From contig JALZUX010000521.1 of the NCBI GenBank assembly GCA_023301405.1, positions 1 to 9,541 on the forward strand: DNA of 9,541 nucleotides, in the 5' to 3' direction. The position numbers and the translations under genes were made by a program. Under the pieces are notes generated by a model. That model was not told the origin of the DNA, did not search any database, and worked only from the letters and a program-made list of their open reading frames with translations. This stretch comes from Granulosicoccaceae bacterium. GTDB taxonomy: Bacteria > Pseudomonadota > Gammaproteobacteria > Granulosicoccales > Granulosicoccaceae. This document shows, piece by piece, positions 5,406 to 9,541 of this stretch; position 1 is the first letter of the stretch; every line of letters starts with the position of its first letter.

Positions 5406-7172
5406 ATGACTTTATCAAACGCGCAAAAGCAGTGGCACCCGATCGCCGCCAGCACTGACCTTGTTTATCGCCATGTCTTCCATGCCCAACTGTTCGGTCG
5501 CGAACTCGCCGTATGGCGCGCTGACGATGGACACGTAAACGCCTGGGAAAACCGATGCCTGCATCGAGGTGTACGCTTATCAATCGGGGTCAATGATGGC
5601 CGTGAACTGGTGTGCCAGTATCACGGATGGCGTTATGCTAACAGAACAGCCGGATGCACATATATCCCGGCACACCCTGCCGACGCCCCCGCACGCACTA
5701 TCTGTAACAACCAATACCCGGTCAAAGAAATCGATGGTCTGATCTGGAGTTGCAAAGCAGACGACCCACCAGAATTTTCAACACCGGCATTTAGACCGGG
5801 GGTACAACTGGTGCTTCGTGCCTTACCCATCAACGCTCCGGCAGACATCGTAGCGCTGCAGTTGTTAAGCTACTTGCCATTAGCAACAACCGAAGAACAA
5901 GCCAGTTCAATCAAAACAGTACAGCACGGCGCGTACACATTATGCAGCGAAGTAACAACTGACGACACTACTTATCAATTGAATTTTTTCCTGCAGCCAA
6001 CTGACAGCAACCGAACAGTGGTCAGGAGCGTACTTTCCGGCCTAACGAACAACACAGCCAACAACGAAATAAATCTGCTGAAAACACACAGTCAAGCCTT
6101 GGGCCTTGTACGTGAAAGCGCCGAACAACAAATGCAGCAAATCGATACTCCAGCCGCTTGGGAAGTGTTGATAAAACCAGTATCCGAAACACTATCCCGC
6201 ATGCCAGTGGGCTCTGTTAAGAGCCAGTCTTTAACAAGGGTACAGGTTGCAGATATTCAGGATACTGCCACTGATATTAAATCTATTACACTTACCCCGC
6301 TAGAAGGACAACTCCCTACCTTCCATTCAGGTGCCCATATTGATGTTCACCTACCCAACGGAATGATAAAGCAATATTCCCTGACCAACGGACCGGGTCA
6401 AACCGACCGATACATCATTGGGGTGAAAAAAGAACCTACATCTGAGGGCAGTTCATCATTCATTCATCAATCCCTACGGACAGGCGATGTTCTCGCTATT
6501 AGTACCCCCAGAAATAACTTCCCGCTGCGGCGTGATGCGGTCAGCACGTTATTGATTGCCGGTGGAATTGGTATTACACCGCTACTGTCAATGGCACAAG
6601 CGCTGAATCATTCTTCACTGCCTTTCACCCTGCACTACTTTATACAAGGTGAATCACACCGGGCATTTAATGATTTACTGCGAACCTTTAAACCATCGTT
6701 AACAGTGCATACCGCGCTTGATCCGCAACAGACTCGATCAACCCTGCAAGATATTCTAAAAAACTACCAATCAGCACATCACGTTTATGTATGCGGCCCT
6801 GGCCCTATGCTTGATGCTACTCGTGAAATTGCCCAACAAAACAACTGGCCGGATGAAGCTATTCATTTTGAATACTTTAAAAACTCACAACAACAAGACA
6901 ACTCAGTGCCATTTACGGTTTCACTGGCCAGATCCGGACTTACCTTGCAAGTACCCTCAGGGCAAAGCTTGCTCGAAGTGCTGCGTGAAAACAATATTGA
7001 TCTGCCTTCCTCGTGCGAGCAAGGTGCTTGTGGTACCTGCAAAGTGGCTGTGACTGATGGCACTCCGTTACATCAGGATGTCTATCTTAACCAGGCGGAA
7101 CAGCTACGCGGCGACTGCATGATGACGTGCGTATCCCGCGCTAAAACTGCATCACTGACTCTGGATATATAG
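5406..7172 (+). CDS. ndmD: NdmD-like reductase with extra N-terminal Rieske domain
   Basis: A 588-residue electron-transfer protein carrying electrons from NAD(P)H to the oxygenase. An N-terminal Rieske [2Fe-2S] domain (about 10-115) has ligands C51-L-H53 and C70-QY-H73 and the usual YHGWRY. A middle part (about 135-262) resembles a degenerate oxygenase catalytic domain without iron ligands. The phthalate-dioxygenase-reductase-like part follows: flavin site KQYSLTN at 322-328, nucleotide-binding strand LLIAGGIGITP at 382-392, and YVCGPGPML at 461-469. The C-terminal plant-type ferredoxin has C537, C542, C545 (CEQGACGTC) and C575 (MMTCVSRA). Ordinary VanB/PDR reductases lack the first 265 residues, so this is the NdmD architecture, and 588 residues is the length I recall for NdmD. 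It starts seven bases after the ndmC-like stop with no clear Shine-Dalgarno, so translation is probably coupled. The Rieske domain supplies what the neighbour lacks. Confidence 0.88.
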   Translation: MTLSNAQKQWHPIAASTDLVYRHVFHAQLFGRELAVWRADDGHVNAWENRCLHRGVRLSIGVNDGRELVCQYHGWRYANRTAGCTYIPAHPADAPARTICNNQYPVKEIDGLIWSCKADDPPEFSTPAFRPGVQLVLRALPINAPADIVALQLLSYLPLATTEEQASSIKTVQHGAYTLCSEVTTDDTTYQLNFFLQPTDSNRTVVRSVLSGLTNNTANNEINLLKTHSQALGLVRESAEQQMQQIDTPAAWEVLIKPVSETLSRMPVGSVKSQSLTRVQVADIQDTATDIKSITLTPLEGQLPTFHSGAHIDVHLPNGMIKQYSLTNGPGQTDRYIIGVKKEPTSEGSSSFIHQSLRTGDVLAISTPRNNFPLRRDAVSTLLIAGGIGITPLLSMAQALNHSSLPFTLHYFIQGESHRAFNDLLRTFKPSLTVHTALDPQQTRSTLQDILKNYQSAHHVYVCGPGPMLDATREIAQQNNWPDEAIHFEYFKNSQQQDNSVPFTVSLARSGLTLQVPSGQSLLEVLRENNIDLPSSCEQGACGTCKVAVTDGTPLHQDVYLNQAEQLRGDCMMTCVSRAKTASLTLDI

Positions 7173-7181
7173 GCTAAGCGC

Positions 7182-7832
7182 TTGATCAAACTATACGACT
7201 ACGAGTTATCCGGCAATTGCTATAAGGCGCGCTTGCTGTTGTCTATGTTAAACGTTGACTACTCCAGCGAAACCATTGAATTTTATCCCGCCGCACAACA
7301 CAAGTCGCCGGAGTTTCGTCGTATTAATCCACTAGGTACTCTGCCGGTATTAACGGTTGATGATCTCACCCTGAAAGACTCTGCTGCCATTCTTGTCTAC
7401 CTGGCTTCCAGTTTCGATGAAAGCAAACGTTGGTACCCAACGCAAGACGCCGCACGCCTTGCACAAGTCACCGAATGGCTAGCATTTGCTGATAGCATCA
7501 CCGGCTGTGCGTCGCAAGTAAGGCTTGCCGAAGGGTTCTTCTACCAGCTTGACGCACAAGCCTGTCGTGACAGAGCCCATGAGTTGTTTCGTATTCTTGA
7601 TGAACATCTGTGGTTTGCCGAACAACAGAATCAACAATGGCTGGTTGCCGGCGACGCACCAACCATTGCCGACATCGCCTGCTTCCCTTACGTTATTCTA
7701 TCGGAAGAAGGCAGTATCAACCGGCAAGACTATCCGGCCATCCGGCGCTGGACCGACCGCGTAAAACGGCTATCGGGCTTTATAGTGATGCCCGGTGTGT
7801 TTCCTGCCGGACCGGGGTTACCTTCAACATGA
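7182..7832 (+). CDS. ndmE: NdmE-like glutathione-S-transferase-fold protein
   Basis: A 216-residue GST-fold protein. The N-terminal thioredoxin-like domain (1-76) shows the strand IKLYDYE, an active-site region S10-G-N-C13-Y, the cis-proline motif NPLGTLPVL (P56), and the glutathione-contact pair D66-S67 with AAILVYLA. The C-terminal helical domain has the N-capping box T161-IAD164 followed by IACFPYV. In the NdmCDE complex, the GST-like NdmE is thought to play a structural role, holding the catalytic subunit and the reductase together. Here it occupies the same place in the operon. Catalytic glutathione use is not excluded, as S10 and C13 are both possible. The start is a TTG at 7182, nine bases after the reductase stop, with AGG at 7171-7173 as ribosome binding site. 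No ATG occurs early enough to keep the first beta strand. The gene ends in an ATGA overlap with the ABC ATPase. Confidence 0.8.
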   Translation: MIKLYDYELSGNCYKARLLLSMLNVDYSSETIEFYPAAQHKSPEFRRINPLGTLPVLTVDDLTLKDSAAILVYLASSFDESKRWYPTQDAARLAQVTEWLAFADSITGCASQVRLAEGFFYQLDAQACRDRAHELFRILDEHLWFAEQQNQQWLVAGDAPTIADIACFPYVILSEEGSINRQDYPAIRRWTDRVKRLSGFIVMPGVFPAGPGLPST

Positions 7833-9352
7833 CAGAGATACTTAAGCTAGAAGGTATCAGTAAAATATACCCATCAGTTATTGCCAACGACAATATCACC
7901 CTGTCAATAAACGAAGGGGAAATACACGCAGTCCTCGGCGAGAACGGCGCCGGAAAGTCTACCTTAATGAAACTGATCTACGGCGTTAGCCAACCTGACC
8001 AGGGCACCATACACTGGCGTGGAAAAGCAGTAAGGGTTAAGAATCCGGCCCATGCCCGTGCGCTCGGCATTGGCATGGTGTTTCAGCACTTTTCGCTATT
8101 TGAATCAATGACCGTGGTACAAAATATTTCACTGGCCGTACCCGGTAGCCTCAGCGAACTATCGCAGGCAATCACAAAGACTGCAGAAAGCTTTGGCCTG
8201 CCAGTCTCCCCCGACACACTTGTAAACTCACTGTCAGTTGGCGAGCGCCAGCGCGTTGAGATCATCCGCTGCATACTGCAAAAACCCAAACTGCTAATCA
8301 TGGATGAGCCCACCTCGGTTCTGCCACCGCAAGGGGTCGAGATGTTATTCGACACACTCCGTCAACTTGCCGCTGATGGCTGCAGTATTTTATACATCAG
8401 CCATAAAATGGATGAAATACGAGCGCTGTGCGACAGAGCCACCATACTTCGCGATGGCAAGCTGATCGATACCGTTTACCCGCAACAAGAAACCTCTCAA
8501 ACGCTTGCCAAGCTTATGATCGGTCGCGATATCCCACATGCCACCCACGAAATTGCATCTCCTGATGGACCAATCAAGCTGCAGATCGAACAACTAGAAC
8601 ACACACCAAAAGATCCATTCGGCACGATACTCAAATCAGTATCACTGCAAGTACGCTCAGCAGAAATCGTTGGTATCGCCGGTGTCTCGGGCAATGGTCA
8701 AAATGAATTGATGCGTATGATCTCTGGTGAAACGCTGCTCAAAGCACCATCGACTGGCAGCATCACTATCAAGGGACTGCCGGTTGGACGTCTTAATCCT
8801 GTAAAGCGCAGGCGCTTAGGCTTTGCTTTTGTCCCCGAGGAAAGGCTGGGTCGTGGTGCTGTTCCTGATCTTAACCTTGCCTACAACAGCTTACTCACCG
8901 GTATTGAAAAAGGCCTGACTCGAGTCGGCTTCATTCGCTTTGGGAAAATGAAAGCAATGGCTGACGAGTGCATAGCTCACAACGATGTGCGCTGCGGTGG
9001 CAACGCGGCGCTTGCCAGTAGCTTATCCGGCGGTAACCTGCAAAAATTTATTGTTGGTCGGGAAATGGCACTGGCCCCTGAACTACTGGTTCTGTCGCAA
9101 CCCACCTGGGGGGTAGACGTTGGAGCAGCAGCAGATATCAGACAAGCTTTAATCACTTTGCGTGATGCAGGTACAGCTATTTTATTAGTATCGGAAGAGC
9201 TGGAAGAATTGTTCGAAGTCACTGATCGACTTTATGTAATGTTCGATGGCCATCTGTCCGACACTTTGGCAACCCGCAGTACCGATGCCGCACAAATTGG
9301 TCAATGGATGACCGGGGCTTTTTTGTCTTCAACCCAAGCAACCGGTGTGTAA
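7829..9352 (+). CDS. Double-NBD ABC importer ATPase, BMP/purine-nucleoside type
   Basis: A 507-residue ATPase with two fused nucleotide-binding domains, of the kind found in BMP-lipoprotein-dependent nucleoside importers (YufO/NupA) and sugar importers (RbsA). NBD1: Walker A GENGAGKST at 37-45, Q-loop Q86, signature LSVGE at 135-139, Walker B LLIMDEPTS at 155-163, and H192. NBD2: a degenerate Walker A (GVSGNGQ, 285-291), signature LSGGN at 399-403, and a Walker B whose D-E is replaced by S423-Q424 (SQPTWGVDVGA), so it probably does not hydrolyse ATP. This asymmetry is normal for the family. The open frame extends upstream to 7610, but that part overlaps the GST gene. The true start is the ATG at 7829, in a 4-base ATGA overlap with the ndmE-like stop, which implies translational coupling. 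The location suggests it imports the demethylase substrate. It acts at the cytoplasmic face of the inner membrane. Confidence 0.9.
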   Translation: MTEILKLEGISKIYPSVIANDNITLSINEGEIHAVLGENGAGKSTLMKLIYGVSQPDQGTIHWRGKAVRVKNPAHARALGIGMVFQHFSLFESMTVVQNISLAVPGSLSELSQAITKTAESFGLPVSPDTLVNSLSVGERQRVEIIRCILQKPKLLIMDEPTSVLPPQGVEMLFDTLRQLAADGCSILYISHKMDEIRALCDRATILRDGKLIDTVYPQQETSQTLAKLMIGRDIPHATHEIASPDGPIKLQIEQLEHTPKDPFGTILKSVSLQVRSAEIVGIAGVSGNGQNELMRMISGETLLKAPSTGSITIKGLPVGRLNPVKRRRLGFAFVPEERLGRGAVPDLNLAYNSLLTGIEKGLTRVGFIRFGKMKAMADECIAHNDVRCGGNAALASSLSGGNLQKFIVGREMALAPELLVLSQPTWGVDVGAAADIRQALITLRDAGTAILLVSEELEELFEVTDRLYVMFDGHLSDTLATRSTDAAQIGQWMTGAFLSSTQATGV

Positions 9353-9359
9353 CCGCCTG

Positions 9360-9541
9360 ATGAAAAGTTACCAGCTCACACCACGCACCCAGCAATCACG
9401 CTCAGCACAATTGCTGGTACCACTGGCAGCGATTTTTCTCACGCTGGTTGCGGGTTCAGTGATGTTTACCCTACTCGGCAAATCACCACTGGCAGCTTTC
9501 TATGCATTTTTTATCGAACCGCTGACAACACGATACGGTAT
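9360..9541 (+). CDS. ABC importer permease, first subunit (partial, 3' end outside window)
   Basis: The reading frame opens with an ATG seven bases after the ATPase stop and remains open to the end of the window, giving 60 complete codons. The protein begins MKSYQLTPRTQQ, a polar cytoplasmic start, followed by a hydrophobic helix at about residues 18-41 (LLVPLAAIFLTLVAG...). The segment LGKSPLAAFYAFFIEPL then matches the region after the first helix in BPD_transp_2/YufP-type permeases. This family normally comes as two adjacent permease genes plus a BMP-type lipoprotein, so the rest of the importer should follow beyond the window. The gene is too short here for a secure assignment from sequence alone, but the position after a double-NBD ATPase makes it likely. 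Confidence 0.82.
   Translation, partial: MKSYQLTPRTQQSRSAQLLVPLAAIFLTLVAGSVMFTLLGKSPLAAFYAFFIEPLTTRYG

Noticed and set aside
7610..7828. N-terminal extension of the ABC ATPase
   Set aside because: It is out-of-frame translation of the GST gene; the ATPase homology starts exactly at the ATG at 7829.
1..9541. CRISPR arrays, tRNA/rRNA genes, insertion sequences
   Set aside because: No regularly spaced repeats, cloverleaf-like segments, transposase reading frames or terminal inverted repeats were seen.

Overview
The window looks like a piece of a Gram-negative, probably gammaproteobacterial, chromosome. It has moderate GC (judged by eye), compact operons, a Sec signal peptide on a secreted protease, and Proteobacteria-type families throughout. 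The species cannot be told from the sequence.

Layout. Bases 1-278 are a leader region with two small dyads. At 279-1832 (+) lies a secreted reprolysin-like zinc metalloprotease with a prodomain and a C-terminal hydrophobic anchor. It converges on a small antibiotic-biosynthesis-monooxygenase (ABM) fold protein at 1897-2250 (-), with a hairpin between the two stop codons. Divergent from that is a ten-helix EamA/DMT transporter at 2357-3229 (+). Next come a doubtful small reading frame at 3260-3553 (-) and a VOC-fold protein at 3606-4079 (-). A 446-base gap, 4080-4525, holds a 20-bp near-perfect palindrome and further dyads.

The right half, 4526-9541 (+), is one tightly packed operon and the main point of interest. 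It encodes a Rieske-oxygenase catalytic subunit that has lost its Rieske cluster (NdmC-like). Next is a 588-residue reductase carrying an extra N-terminal Rieske domain followed by FMN, NAD and plant-type ferredoxin domains (NdmD-like). Then comes a glutathione-S-transferase-like protein (NdmE-like). The order, the domain losses and gains, and the lengths match the NdmC-NdmD-NdmE 7-methylxanthine N-demethylase complex known from caffeine-degrading Pseudomonas putida.

Directly coupled to it, by an ATGA stop/start overlap, is a double-NBD ABC ATPase of the BMP-dependent purine-nucleoside importer type, followed by its first permease, which runs off the window. The simplest reading is a scavenging operon that imports an N-methylated purine or nucleoside and demethylates it oxidatively for purine catabolism. 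The NdmA and NdmB oxygenases of the full caffeine pathway are not in this window, so the true substrate is open.
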